64,000 nucleotides of DNA, taken from positions 1 to 64,000 of the forward strand of contig JACKIG010000008.1 of assembly GCA_020638595.1 (NCBI GenBank), written 5' to 3'. The notes under the pieces are model-generated. The model made no database searches. It was not told where the DNA came from and worked only from the letters and a program-made list of their open reading frames with translations. Position 1 is the first letter of the stretch. Each line of letters opens with the position of its first letter. Of the stretch, positions 34,651 through 43,797 are shown one piece after another. The stretch is from Rhodospirillaceae bacterium. GTDB taxonomy: Bacteria; Pseudomonadota; Alphaproteobacteria; DSM-16000; Inquilinaceae. A program made the translations under genes and the position numbers.

Positions 34651-35604
34651 TCAGGTCCGATCGGACGCATCGGGGCCGAGGCCCGGCGACGTTTCCCGCC
34701 ATCCGCGCCAGCGCCCGCTGGTCGTCACCAGGCCCTTCCTGGCCAGGGCGAAGCGCCCCCGCACGGCGTTCAGCCCTGCGCCGACCAGCGGCCGGGCAAG
34801 CCAATAGGCCAGGTCGCCCAGGCCATAGCCGTTCTTGCGCAGCGCATGGCCGAAGCCGCAGGCATAGGTGTGGACCTTTTCCAGGTCACGCGGTGTCGGA
34901 TTGGACAGGTCCCATTCCGGATGGTGGCCGGTCAGCCCGGGGTCGTAGTAGCCACGCCCCCCGGCCTGCAGACAGCGCAGCACCAGATCCTGGATCTCGC
35001 AGCTGCCATAGGGCGTTCCCGCCCCCGGCCCGATGCGCTCGTCGAAGCCGCCGACCCGTTCGAACAGATCGCTGCGGATTGCGAACAGCCACTCGATCAG
35101 CGTCACCCAGACACTGACACGCGTCTGCGGCCCTGCCTCCTGGGCGAACCGCCCGTTGATCGTGCGCCCGGTTTCGTCGGTCGGCCGCCCCGAAAGCATG
35201 TCGACCTGGTGGCGCGCAAGCAGCGCGCCCACCCGGTCCAGGAAGTCCGGCGCATACCAGCAGTCGTCATCGGGGAACAGCAGCCATGACCCCTGCGCCC
35301 GCTGTGCGCCGATGTTGCGATTGCGGCAGACCCCCGCAACGGTACTGCGCAGGTGGACGATGCGGATGCCCGCACCGGCGGCATCGATGGCCTGGCGCAC
35401 CCGGTCGTCCCGGTTCTGATCGACGATGACCGCCTCGAAATCCGTCATGTTCTGGGCGTCGAGGCTTTTCAGCAGGCGGGTCAGCTCCGCCGAACGGCCG
35501 AGGGTCGCGATCACCAGGCTGAACTGCGGGGCGGGCGCACCGGCACGCCCATCGGCCGGCGCCGTCGACGGCCGGGTCGCGCGGTCGTTCGGGACGCGCG
35601 TCAA
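34651..35604 (-). CDS. GT2-family glycosyltransferase
   Basis: A GT-A family 2 glycosyltransferase of about 317 residues. The core begins FSLVIATLGRSAELTRLLKS, then FEAVIVDQNRDDR, VAGVCRNRNIGAQRAQGSWL, and the DxD region FPDDDCWYAPDFLDRV. The acceptor region has GGFDERIGPGAGTPYGSCEI with the ED/EI-type catalytic position, and a C-terminal segment with HPEWDLSNPTPRDLEKVHTY. No ATG lies in a sensible place. A TTG at 35602-35604 overlaps the stop of the preceding gene (TTGA) and gives a good length; an upstream ATG at 35697 would overlap that gene by 97 bases. The TTG choice is tentative. It follows the second GT2 gene of the same unit. Confidence 0.8.
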   Translation of the reverse strand: MTRVPNDRATRPSTAPADGRAGAPAPQFSLVIATLGRSAELTRLLKSLDAQNMTDFEAVIVDQNRDDRVRQAIDAAGAGIRIVHLRSTVAGVCRNRNIGAQRAQGSWLLFPDDDCWYAPDFLDRVGALLARHQVDMLSGRPTDETGRTINGRFAQEAGPQTRVSVWVTLIEWLFAIRSDLFERVGGFDERIGPGAGTPYGSCEIQDLVLRCLQAGGRGYYDPGLTGHHPEWDLSNPTPRDLEKVHTYACGFGHALRKNGYGLGDLAYWLARPLVGAGLNAVRGRFALARKGLVTTSGRWRGWRETSPGLGPDASDRT

Positions 35605-36512
35605 AGGTCCAGCATCCGCGTGGGCGTCAGCCGGCCCAGCACCATGTCCTTGATGGCGATCCAGTTGCCCCGCATGCGCCCGCGCCGGTCGACCCACGGC
35701 TCGGGCGCGAAGGCCTTCAGATGGTTCGCGGCGATGTTGCCCAGCATCAGCCTCGCCGCGAATGCCAGGCGCATTGTTCCCTTGCGGATCAGGTAGACGG
35801 GGTTGGCGATCTGGCTGTAGCCGAGGCGCCGCTCCGACGGGCGACCGCCCTTGACGCCCTTGTGCACACCGACCAGGGCGTCGGATTTCACCAGCCGCCC
35901 GCGCGCCAGCAGCTGGGCGGCAAAGTCGACGTCTTCCTGCCAGGCATAGAGCGGCAGGTTCTCGTCGAACCGCGCGTCACAGATCATGGCCGTGCGGTAC
36001 GCCATGTTGCAACCGTAGAGACCGCGATGCTCGCTGACGATCCGCGGCGGACGGCCTTGCGGCTCCGTCGCCTCGAAGGTGGCGATCAGCGCTGCGGCGT
36101 CCGCATCGGCGATGCCGGCACTGTTGATGCCGTCGGCCAGCAGCCGACCCATCATCCCGGCGACGTCGGGGAAGGTCGCGAAGACCGCGGCGATCCCGGC
36201 CAGCGCGGACGACGCAGGCACATAGTCGTCGTCGAAGAAGACCACGATGTCGCAGTCTCCCCGTACCAGGTCCAACCCGCGGTTGCGCTGCGCGCACAGG
36301 CCCTTCGGCCCGGCCACCACTTCGGCGCCCCAGCGGTCCGCCGCGTCCGGCGGTACGTCGGCGCGATCGGTCACGGACAGGACCAGCCGGTCCGGCGGGC
36401 GGGTCTGGGCCGCCAGCCGGCGCAGCAGGCCCGCCACCTCCCCCGGCCGGCCGAGGGTCGCGATCACGACGGCAAGGCGAAGCCCCCCGCCCGGTGTCGG
36501 TTGGGATGTCAT
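35601..36512 (-). CDS. GT2-family glycosyltransferase
   Basis: A 303-residue GT-A family 2 enzyme. It begins LAVVIATLGRPGEVAGLLRR and has LVLSVTDRADVPP, GLCAQRNRGLDLVRGDCDIV and the metal-binding FFDDDYVPASSALAG. The acceptor side has YRTAMICDARFDENLPLYAW followed by QEDVDFAAQL, containing the conserved ED. A C-terminal region (LGYSQIANPVYLIRKGTMRL) could sit on the membrane surface. It starts at ATG 36512, overlapping the upstream GT4 stop by 4 bases (ATGA), and ends overlapping the TTG of the next GT2 gene. So three transferases and the pyruvyl transferase form one tightly coupled unit. Confidence 0.87.
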   Translation of the reverse strand: MTSQPTPGGGLRLAVVIATLGRPGEVAGLLRRLAAQTRPPDRLVLSVTDRADVPPDAADRWGAEVVAGPKGLCAQRNRGLDLVRGDCDIVVFFDDDYVPASSALAGIAAVFATFPDVAGMMGRLLADGINSAGIADADAAALIATFEATEPQGRPPRIVSEHRGLYGCNMAYRTAMICDARFDENLPLYAWQEDVDFAAQLLARGRLVKSDALVGVHKGVKGGRPSERRLGYSQIANPVYLIRKGTMRLAFAARLMLGNIAANHLKAFAPEPWVDRRGRMRGNWIAIKDMVLGRLTPTRMLDL

Positions 36513-37603
36513 TGCGCGACAGCCTCCAGCACATCCAGAAGCCGCTCGGCCGCCGCTGCCCAGGTGAACTGCCGGGCATGCTGCTGCCCCTTGGCGCCCA
36601 GCCGGGCATGGAGTTGCGGATCGGCCGCCAGCTCGGCGATCGCCCTGGCCCAGGCTGCCGGCGCATCGGGCGCGGCATACAGCACGGCGTCCCCGCACAC
36701 CTCCGGCAGGGCACCGCACGGTGCCGCGACAACGGGACAGCCCAGCAGCATCGCCTCCAGCGGCGGCAGGCCGAACCCTTCGGTCGTCGACGGGAACGCC
36801 AGGCACAGCGCCGATTCCAACAGCCCGCGCAAACGCGAATCCGTGATCCGGCCGGCAAACACCACAGAAGGCGGGACGGCGTGGCCCGCGGCGACGAAAT
36901 CGCTGCGGCCGGCCGCGCCGAACAGTACCAGCTTCACCCCCTCCAGCGCGGGATCGCTGAATGCGGCAAACAGCGCGCCCACGTTCTTGTGGACCTGGGT
37001 ATTGGCAAGCGCGACGACATAGCGTCCGGGTTCGACGCCGACGGCCGCCGCGGCACAGGGCTCAGCCGTGGTCCGCAATACATGATCGACGCCGTTGTGG
37101 ATCACCGAAACCGCCTCCGGCCTTGCGACGCCATAGTGGGCAAGCTGGCTGCGCGAATAATCGGACACGGTGAGAATGCGCAAATGGCGTCGGCCGATCA
37201 GCGGCTGCATGACGCGATAGAACGACCGGAACGCCGGTGAATACGACCCCGGCGTAATGCGCACCTGCGCGTCGTGGAACATGGTGACGGCGCGGCGGCA
37301 GAGCACCGGACCGAGATTGCAGAGATTGACCAGCAGATGGCCGTTGGCGCTTCTCGGCAGGTCGAACTGCTCCCAAAGCTGCGAACGCAGGTGCCCGGTC
37401 TGCCGGATGGAAAAGGCCTGCAAGGGCAGTTGGCGTCGCGCGCCGGCCGGGTGAACCACCTCGCCGGCGATCCGGCTGCCCAGGCCCGGCGTCTCCGCGA
37501 CAAGCCGGTCAAGGGCCAGGATCAACTCCTCCGCGACGCGATGGACGCCGGTCGGGGGGGCGGTCAGGAACTTTCCGTTAAAGACAAGGCGCAGCTGATT
37601 CAT
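36509..37603 (-). CDS. GT4-family glycosyltransferase
   Basis: A 364-residue GT-B glycosyltransferase. The N-terminal domain starts LRLVFNGKFLTAPPTGVHRV, with TMFHDAQVRITPGSYSPAFR and ILTVSDYSRSQLAHYGVA. The C-terminal domain has VSVIHNGVDHVLRT, YVVALANTQVHKNVGALFAA and the EX7E-type FPSTTEGFGLPPLEAMLLG. These are typical of WbaZ/mannosyl- or rhamnosyl-transferases. It is the first gene of the minus-strand unit 37603-33684, with an AT-rich promoter-like stretch about 140-200 bases upstream. The donor sugar cannot be read from sequence. ATG 37603 gives a standard N-terminus. Confidence 0.88.
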   Translation of the reverse strand: MNQLRLVFNGKFLTAPPTGVHRVAEELILALDRLVAETPGLGSRIAGEVVHPAGARRQLPLQAFSIRQTGHLRSQLWEQFDLPRSANGHLLVNLCNLGPVLCRRAVTMFHDAQVRITPGSYSPAFRSFYRVMQPLIGRRHLRILTVSDYSRSQLAHYGVARPEAVSVIHNGVDHVLRTTAEPCAAAAVGVEPGRYVVALANTQVHKNVGALFAAFSDPALEGVKLVLFGAAGRSDFVAAGHAVPPSVVFAGRITDSRLRGLLESALCLAFPSTTEGFGLPPLEAMLLGCPVVAAPCGALPEVCGDAVLYAAPDAPAAWARAIAELAADPQLHARLGAKGQQHARQFTWAAAAERLLDVLEAVAQ

Positions 37604-37894
37604 GGGGGCGCGTTACCCGCTTGTCTTGCCTCCGGGCCGATGCGCCCCGGCAGGGGGCGCACGCTCTGACGTCTGCTCCTGCCTCCTCGATCCTGAATTC
37701 TGCGTCGGTGATATCGCAGATGCGAAACGCAGAGTACAGGCAAATATTTTTAGAGAAAATTTAAATAAATCTATCGAATTGAAAGGACAAACGCTTGCGC
37801 CTATGGTCTCGACGACAATCGATTCGGCGAGGTCGATGTCGGCCGTCGTACGCCGTCCGCCGGGGTCCGCGGGACGGAAATTCGGCGGAAGTGC

Positions 37895-38797
37895 TCAGGG
37901 CGTCACAGCACGCTCAAGCCGCGACAGGTCGACCCTTGCCAGGTTGAGCGGCCGGAACAGCGTATGACGCCAATGATCGGTCAGAAAGCGCAACAGCATC
38001 CCCTTGGGCATGGGCGAACGCCGCAGCGCCGCGGCCACGTGCAGCGACCGCATGACGACGCCTGCACGCGTCGATACCGCACCGCCGCCCCGCGCCACGC
38101 CGGCATAGGCGACCGCGCCGCGGAACGTGATGCCCAGGGCTTGCAATACGCGTGCGATTTCATCGTCATAGCGCTCATCGGCGGCAAACCCGTGGGCCGT
38201 CTTGGTCGTGCCCACGCGCCGGGTGTGCCGCACGGCCACGGCGTCGACAACGGCGCATTTGCGCAGCGGCGCGTCGAACTGGCGGCACCAGGCGAGATCG
38301 ATGCCCGTTTCCCGGCCGCTGGCAAACAGCGGCCCGGCACCCGCAAGCGCGCCGGCGGTGAAGAACGGACACATCATCTCGATGAAGTTGACGAACCGCA
38401 GCCGGAACCGTCGGTTTTGCAGGAAGACAGCATACGACAGGTAGCTGTCCCATGTCAGCGACGGCTGCCAGACCTGCAAACCGTACCGTTCGCCGATGTC
38501 GAAACAGTCGCTCAACGCATCGGCATCGCTGTCGATGTCGTCATCGATCAGCGCGATTGCGCGGTATTGCCGCACGTCCCGTGCGCGGGTCCGCAGGAAG
38601 TCCCGGTACCCCTTCACCTTCGATCCCGGCACCTCCGTCCGGAATGTCCCCGCCCCCTCGACCGCCGGCGCGTCCGGATGGAACGCCGTGACATGCAGGT
38701 CGAAATTGCGACGCCGGCCGCGTTCCCGCAGCCATCCGGGGTGCAGTGAGCTTGGCCCCGCGCGCACCACGACCAGGTTGTCATGCGTTTTCGACAT
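37895..38797 (-). CDS. DUF707-like protein, putative glycosyltransferase
   Basis: A 300-residue protein resembling the DUF707 family. It opens NLVVVRAGPSSLHPGWL and RNFDLHVTAFHPDA, then KVKGYRDFLRTRARDVRQYR and AIALIDDDIDSDADAL, where the DDD triplet recalls a GT-A DxD site. Later come WQPSLTWDSYLSYAVFLQNR and FIEMMCPFFTAGALAGAG. DUF707 proteins are considered distant glycosyltransferases, and the position in an exopolysaccharide locus fits that. It is divergent from the Wzz/BY-kinase gene (about 196 bases apart) and co-directional with the GT4 gene downstream. ATG 38797 has GGACGG upstream; an in-frame start further upstream is possible. Confidence 0.7.
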   Translation of the reverse strand: MSKTHDNLVVVRAGPSSLHPGWLRERGRRRNFDLHVTAFHPDAPAVEGAGTFRTEVPGSKVKGYRDFLRTRARDVRQYRAIALIDDDIDSDADALSDCFDIGERYGLQVWQPSLTWDSYLSYAVFLQNRRFRLRFVNFIEMMCPFFTAGALAGAGPLFASGRETGIDLAWCRQFDAPLRKCAVVDAVAVRHTRRVGTTKTAHGFAADERYDDEIARVLQALGITFRGAVAYAGVARGGGAVSTRAGVVMRSLHVAAALRRSPMPKGMLLRFLTDHWRHTLFRPLNLARVDLSRLERAVTP

Positions 38798-38993
38798 CGT
38801 CGTGCCGTCCGCTATGGCCATCGTCGCGATGGCGCCGGGGTCGCAACACCCGCACATGTCCGCAAAGCGCCCGAACCGCCGCCAAGGTGCCGGAGGTTCC
38901 GTTCCGGCTCAATGGCCGCGTGACGGTCGATACACGCAATCCCCCGCGGCTGCCGGCCACCGTCGGCATCCGAGATCGCGCGAGTGCCCGACC

Positions 38994-41321
38994 ATGAATG
39001 ATGTCGCCAGACCGGCCGATGCCCCGCCCGACCAGCCGCAGCGCCCGACCGGCGCGCCGCCCGACGTCAGCCGCCGGATGGCCTGGAGCCCCGGATCGGA
39101 AGAGATGGATGGTTTCGGCCTGCTGGATATCTGGCTGTTCCTGCGCCGCAGGCAGTTCCTGATCGGCTTCTTCTTCATCGCCCTGTCCGCCCTCGGCGCC
39201 CTCCTGGTGATGGAGCGGCCGGTTCTCTACCGGGCGACCGCCAAGGTCATGGTGGCACCTGATGAACGGCCGATCATCGCCAGCGACGGGGCCCAGGGAA
39301 CCGTCAGGATCGACAGCGAAGCCGTCAACAGCCAGGTGCAGATCCTCAGGTCGACGGACCTGGCCATCGGCGTGGTCGGCCAGATCGATTTCGATGCCCT
39401 CGCCCCGCCTGCCGGGCAGGGGGTATTGGGGCGCCTGCTGGCCCCCGTGCGGTCCGCTCTCGCCCGGCTGGTCCCGAACGAAGCCGGGCACGACGGGGAC
39501 GACGGACCGCCGGTGCCGGACGAGATCGGCCTGACGGCGGACCAGCTGGCCACGCTGGAACGCTTCCGCAGCCTCATGGTCGTGCAACCCGTCGCCAATT
39601 CCAGCGTCGTCGACGTGCAGTTCGACCATCCCGACCCGCGCGTCGCCGCCTATGTGGCCAACCGGATCGTCGACTACTATGTGGAGATGCTGCGCATCCG
39701 GCGGGTCGCCGATGCCAACGAGGCGCTGGATTGGGCGCGCGAGCGGCTGTTCGAGATCCAGCGTGACCTGGAGGACGTCCGCCGCAGCATGACGGCAACC
39801 GCCGGTTCGGACGCGCCGCCCGACACGGCCGCCGATGCCGTGGAACCCGTGGTCGACCAGGGCCTGATCGAAGGCCAGCTGGCCGTCGCCATGGCGAATC
39901 TGTCATCCGCGCAGGACGAACTGCTGGCCCTGCAGGCAGGCGCCCGCGGCGCGCGGGCGGCGCTGGACCAGGGGCTCTATCTGTCGGCGCTGGAACTGGC
40001 CGGCGCTTCGTCCCTTCTGGCGCGACTGCGCGACGACGAGGCCCGCGCGCGGGCGGCGATGGCCGACGCGCAAGCCACCTACAGCACCCAGCATCCCAGC
40101 TATGTCAGCGCGCAGATCGAGCTGCAGGCCTCCCTGCACCAGATCGAGGTGGAGGCCCGCGGCTTCGTCGCCGCCATGGAAGACCGTGCCGCCGCGGCCG
40201 CGCAACGCGTTGCACTGATCGAAGAGCAGGTGGCCGGCCTGACCCGCCAGAACCGGGAGAGCATCCAAGCCGAAATCCCGCTGAGAACCCTGGAGGCCAG
40301 TGAACAAGTCGGTCAGACGCTGTACGAAGTGCTGCGAACCCGCGTCAACCTGATCCAGGACGAAATCGGCCTGGCCCGGGCGGATGCCCGCATCATCTCC
40401 CGCGCGCTTCCACCGTCGCAGCCGATCACCCCCAGCCGCAAGGTGACGCTGGCGGCGGTACTGTTCCTGTCGCTGTCGGTCAGCCTGGGGATCGCGCTGG
40501 GGATCGAGCTGACCCGCGGCGGCTATCAGAGCACCAGCGAGATCGCGCGCGATGTCGCCCTGATGTCGACCGGCGTCATTCCCCACGTCGGGCGGTCCCT
40601 GCGTCCGTCTTGGGCCTTGCGCCGCCGACCGCTGTTGGGCGGCAGGCCCGGCCGGCAGAGCCAGCATACGATTGCCCTGCAAAGCCTGCTGTATTCCGTC
40701 CGGGCATGCTCCGGCGACGGCAGCCCCGCCTGGGTGGCCATCGTCTCGGCCGACAAGGGCGAAGGCAAGTCGCTGACCGCGGCCACGCTGGGGCAGATGG
40801 GCGCGCTGTCCGGACGGCGGACGCTGGTTGTGAACGGCGACCTGCGCCGGGCACATCTTGGGCCACGCGTGGTGGGGCCGGCCGCCCCGATCCATTCGGC
40901 GGAAATCGCCATCGACACCGGGCGCTCGCTGGATCTGAAGCTCTATCGGGACGAACGCACCGGCCTCGACATCCTGGATATCGCCGTGGCGGACCTGTTC
41001 GACATCTCCATGGGCCTGGAAAGACTGCGGGAGATCGTGGCCGGTCTGCCGGATGCCTACGGCCTGATCGTCGTCGACACGCCGGCAATCGCCGCCTACC
41101 CCGACGCGCTGATGGTGGCCCGCCTGGCCGACGTCGCGGTCTGCCTGGTGCAATGGCGCCGCACGCCCCGCCCCATGGTCCGCTACGTCGTCGGCCAGCT
41201 TCAGGCGCTGGGCCAGCACGCCATCATCGTCACCCTCAACAAGGTGGCGATGGGCCGGTACAAGCTGGTGAAGAGCAACGATTCCCGCGTCTTCCACCGC
41301 GCGCACCTGTATCGCGCGTGA
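38994..41321 (+). CDS. Wzz-type chain-length determinant fused to BY-kinase-like domain
   Basis: A 775-residue inner-membrane co-polymerase. It has a cytoplasmic N-terminus and a first helix at about residues 56-78 (FLIGFFFIALSALGALLVME). A long periplasmic Wzz region with coiled coil follows (ANEALDWARERLFEIQRDLE, QASLHQIEVEARGFVAAMED), then the PxxPxx-type motif SQPITPSRKVTLAAVLFLS before the second helix. The cytoplasmic kinase domain from about 540 has the P-loop SADKGEGKS at about 584-592 and the Walker B strand LIVVDTPAIAA. Only one or two Tyr lie near the C-terminus (RYKLV, HLYRA), so the usual phosphorylated Tyr cluster is missing. It likely controls polymer length and export. ATG 38994 was chosen over much longer upstream frames that overlap the divergent gene. 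Confidence 0.88.
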   Translation: MNDVARPADAPPDQPQRPTGAPPDVSRRMAWSPGSEEMDGFGLLDIWLFLRRRQFLIGFFFIALSALGALLVMERPVLYRATAKVMVAPDERPIIASDGAQGTVRIDSEAVNSQVQILRSTDLAIGVVGQIDFDALAPPAGQGVLGRLLAPVRSALARLVPNEAGHDGDDGPPVPDEIGLTADQLATLERFRSLMVVQPVANSSVVDVQFDHPDPRVAAYVANRIVDYYVEMLRIRRVADANEALDWARERLFEIQRDLEDVRRSMTATAGSDAPPDTAADAVEPVVDQGLIEGQLAVAMANLSSAQDELLALQAGARGARAALDQGLYLSALELAGASSLLARLRDDEARARAAMADAQATYSTQHPSYVSAQIELQASLHQIEVEARGFVAAMEDRAAAAAQRVALIEEQVAGLTRQNRESIQAEIPLRTLEASEQVGQTLYEVLRTRVNLIQDEIGLARADARIISRALPPSQPITPSRKVTLAAVLFLSLSVSLGIALGIELTRGGYQSTSEIARDVALMSTGVIPHVGRSLRPSWALRRRPLLGGRPGRQSQHTIALQSLLYSVRACSGDGSPAWVAIVSADKGEGKSLTAATLGQMGALSGRRTLVVNGDLRRAHLGPRVVGPAAPIHSAEIAIDTGRSLDLKLYRDERTGLDILDIAVADLFDISMGLERLREIVAGLPDAYGLIVVDTPAIAAYPDALMVARLADVAVCLVQWRRTPRPMVRYVVGQLQALGQHAIIVTLNKVAMGRYKLVKSNDSRVFHRAHLYRA

Positions 41322-41348
41322 CGCCCACCCGGCGATACCGCCTGTCGG

Positions 41349-42077
41349 CTACGGCGCCAGCGGAAAGGCGCCCAGGTCGGGCACGACGACATGGGCGCCG
41401 GCCGCCATCATGGCCTCGACCCCGGCGCCGCGATCGACCCCGATCGCCAGCCCGTATCCCGCGGACAGCCCTGCCTTGATGCCCGACACGGCGTCTTCGA
41501 CCATGGCCGAGCGCGCGGGGTCGATGTGTAGCAGGTCCGCCGCGCGCCGGAACGTGTCCGGCGCCGGCTTGCCGTGCAGCCCGGCCTCGTCGGCATAGAT
41601 CCCGTCGATGACGACCTCGAACAGCGGGGTCAGCTTGGCACGATGGATCACCATGCGGCAGTTGCGCGACGCGGACACCACGGCGATTCGCACGCCGGTG
41701 GCCGCCAGCGCCCGGATCAACCGCACCGCACCGCCGAACACCTCCACCCCTTCGCGGCGGATCATGTCGTTGTAGAGGGCGTTCTTGCGGTTGCCGAGCC
41801 CGCACACGGTTTCCTGGCCGGGCGGATCGTCGGGCGCACCGTACGGCAGGTCGAGGCTGCGGCTGTCGAGGAACGACACCACGCCCTGATAGCGCGGCCG
41901 GCCGTCGACGAAGGTGGCGAAGTCGCGTGTCGCATCGAATGCCGTGAAGGGCGAGCCGTCCCGGCGGCTGCGTTCGGCCATGTAGTCGTCGAACAGCTCC
42001 TTCCAGGCCAGCGCGTGGCAGCGCTGGGTCTGGGTGACGACGCCGTCGAGATCGACGACGAAGCCTTGCAGCTGCAT
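41349..42077 (-). CDS. HAD-family hydrolase, beta-phosphoglucomutase-like
   Basis: A 242-residue HAD subfamily I protein. Motif I is VVDLDGVVTQT (nucleophile Asp and general-acid Asp), motif II is IAVVSASRN, the motif III Lys is in HGKPAPDTF, and motif IV is MVEDAVSGIKAGLSAG. A helical cap of about 80 residues is inserted after motif I (WKELFDDYMAERSRRDGSPF). The cap and the NRKN segment resemble beta-phosphoglucomutases, which interconvert glucose-1- and -6-phosphates, but a plain sugar phosphatase is equally possible. It is convergent with the Wzz/BY-kinase gene, 27 bases apart. ATG 42077 is the best start although the ribosome-binding site is weak; an upstream GTG is in frame. Confidence 0.8.
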   Translation of the reverse strand: MQLQGFVVDLDGVVTQTQRCHALAWKELFDDYMAERSRRDGSPFTAFDATRDFATFVDGRPRYQGVVSFLDSRSLDLPYGAPDDPPGQETVCGLGNRKNALYNDMIRREGVEVFGGAVRLIRALAATGVRIAVVSASRNCRMVIHRAKLTPLFEVVIDGIYADEAGLHGKPAPDTFRRAADLLHIDPARSAMVEDAVSGIKAGLSAGYGLAIGVDRGAGVEAMMAAGAHVVVPDLGAFPLAP

Positions 42078-42716
42078 CGAGAAGAGGTCGGGCAGCGCCG
42101 GATACACGCCGTCGCAGCGGCTGCTGTCGGCCTGCCCGGCCCGAACAACCGCCGCCGCTGTAGCTCTTGATGTCGTCACACGCCAGTTCCCGCTGGACTG
42201 TCTCGGGCCGTGGCCACCCGCCTCGGCAGGGCGGCCCCCTCGGAGACTGTGCCCGGCCTTGCCGTCTGCCAGCCCCCTTCGCGTCGCGGCCGGCGGCCGA
42301 CGACAGCGCACACCATTGGATACCACGAGCCTGCATGCAAGATGGTTTAGAACAGCCTAAGCGAGCACCGCCCCCGCCTGTACCCCGTTGCGACCTGGAC
42401 CCGGGCGCGGGCGCGGGCCTGTCGACGACGGCCGCAGGTGGGCGATGATCTTGTCCGCGTTCTCGTTCATCATCGGCGGCGGTGTCGGGTCGGCCCCGGC
42501 CCTGTGTCGTGATCGCAGCCCGCCGGCGTGAGCAACTGCGCACCCCTTGGGCAAAATCCCAGACTGTGCTAAAGATGACGATTGAACTGCTCGGGGGGAG
42601 TCTTGCCCGTAGACGAGGCTGGAGGAACGGAAGGCCGGGATCCGGCGCGACCCGGCAAGCGGTGGTTCGTCCCCCGGGGCGGCGGACGGCCCCCATGCGA
42701 CCGGAAGGGGTGACAC
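42078..42716. other. Intergenic region upstream of the SorC-type regulator
   Basis: About 639 bases without a gene I can support. Frames on both strands are Pro/Arg/Ala-rich and look like random GC-rich translation. A weak promoter-like pair TTGGGC-N17-TAAAGA lies at about 42546-42574, about 140 bases before the regulator start. The region separates the exopolysaccharide locus from the polyol operon. Confidence 0.5.
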
Positions 42717-43673
42717 GTGTCTGGCGGCTCTGAGACACAGGGGGAAAAACTCGATCTCGCCGCGCGCGCGGCCTGGCTCTACTACATCGCCGGCCGCACG
42801 CAGGATCAGATCGCCTCCGCGCTCGACATCTCGCGGCCGGCCGCCCAGCGCCTCGTCGCCCTGGCGGTGTCGGAGAAATTGATCAAGTTCCGCCTCGACC
42901 ATCCGATCGCCGACTGCATGGACCTTGCCTCCAGGCTGACGGACCGCTTCGGCCTCACCTTCTGCGATATCGTGCCCGGCGACCCGTCGCAGCCGGACGC
43001 GCGCGGCGGCGTGGCCCTGTCGGCCGGGCGATGGCTGGAACACTATGCCTCGCAGACCGCACCCGTCGTGCTGGCGCTGGGAACGGGCCGGACGTTGCGG
43101 GCGGCCGTGGCGGAGGTCACGACGATCAGCCGGCCGCAGCACAAGATCATCTCACGCGTCGGCAACATGGCGCGTGACGGTTCCGCCAGCGCCTTCGACG
43201 TGGTCATGCGGCTGGCCGACCGCATCGGCGGCCGGCGCTATCCGATGCCGACGCCGGTGGTTGCCGATACCGCGGATGAGCGCGACCTGCTGCAGGCCCA
43301 GCGGCCGTTCCGCGTGCTGTGCGACCTGGCGGCCCAGGCCAAGGCCACGGTCGTCGGGATTGCCGAGATCGGCTGGAACGCGCCCATGCACAAGGACGGT
43401 TTCATCACCGACGCCGAGCTGGCGGAACTCAGCGAGCGGGGGGCCGTCGGCGAGATCACCGGCTGGGCGTTCGACGGCCAAGGTCGCCTGCTGGACGGGT
43501 CCATCAACCGGCGTGTCGTCAGCCTGCCGCTGGAGCAGCCGCCCGGCCGCCTGGTCGTGGCGGTCGGCAACGGCCCCGGCAAGATCGTCCCGATCGCCGC
43601 CGCCTTGCGCGGCCGGCTGATCTCCGGGCTGATCACCGACGACCTGACTGCGCGCGCCGTTCTGGACGCCTGA
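42717..43673 (+). CDS. SorC/DeoR-type sugar-binding transcriptional regulator
   Basis: A 318-residue regulator. The N-terminal helix-turn-helix is at about residues 15-65 (AARAAWLYYIAGRTQDQIAS, then LDISRPAAQRLVALAVSEKL). The sugar-phosphate-binding domain fills the rest, with VVLALGTGRTLRAAVAEV, NMARDGSASAFDVVMRLAD and RLVVAVGNGPGKIVPIAAAL, all typical of the SorC family. It is likely to control the adjacent sorbitol/mannitol operon in response to a polyol or its phosphate. The start is GTG 42717 with GGAAGGGG upstream. It ends about 200 bases before smoE, and a palindrome that could be its operator overlaps the smoE promoter. Confidence 0.9.
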   Translation: MSGGSETQGEKLDLAARAAWLYYIAGRTQDQIASALDISRPAAQRLVALAVSEKLIKFRLDHPIADCMDLASRLTDRFGLTFCDIVPGDPSQPDARGGVALSAGRWLEHYASQTAPVVLALGTGRTLRAAVAEVTTISRPQHKIISRVGNMARDGSASAFDVVMRLADRIGGRRYPMPTPVVADTADERDLLQAQRPFRVLCDLAAQAKATVVGIAEIGWNAPMHKDGFITDAELAELSERGAVGEITGWAFDGQGRLLDGSINRRVVSLPLEQPPGRLVVAVGNGPGKIVPIAAALRGRLISGLITDDLTARAVLDA

Positions 43674-43797
43674 CCCTTCCCCATCGCCGCCCGCGCCCTC
43701 CGGCGGGCCGCAGATCCCTGCCCGTTGCCCGGTCCGAACCATCGGGACGTCCGGCCGAAGCCGTCACGCCCGGCCGTCGTCGGGTGCCCAATTCGAT

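Noticed and set aside
37699..37734. Inverted repeat TCTGCGT...ACGCAGA upstream of the GT4 gene as an operator
   Set aside because: Seven-base arms with a loop of about 20 bases are within chance expectation for this composition.
42482..42733. Short frames between the HAD gene and the SorC-type regulator as a leader peptide
   Set aside because: No ribosome-binding site or regulatory codon run is visible, and the translation is Pro/Arg-rich.
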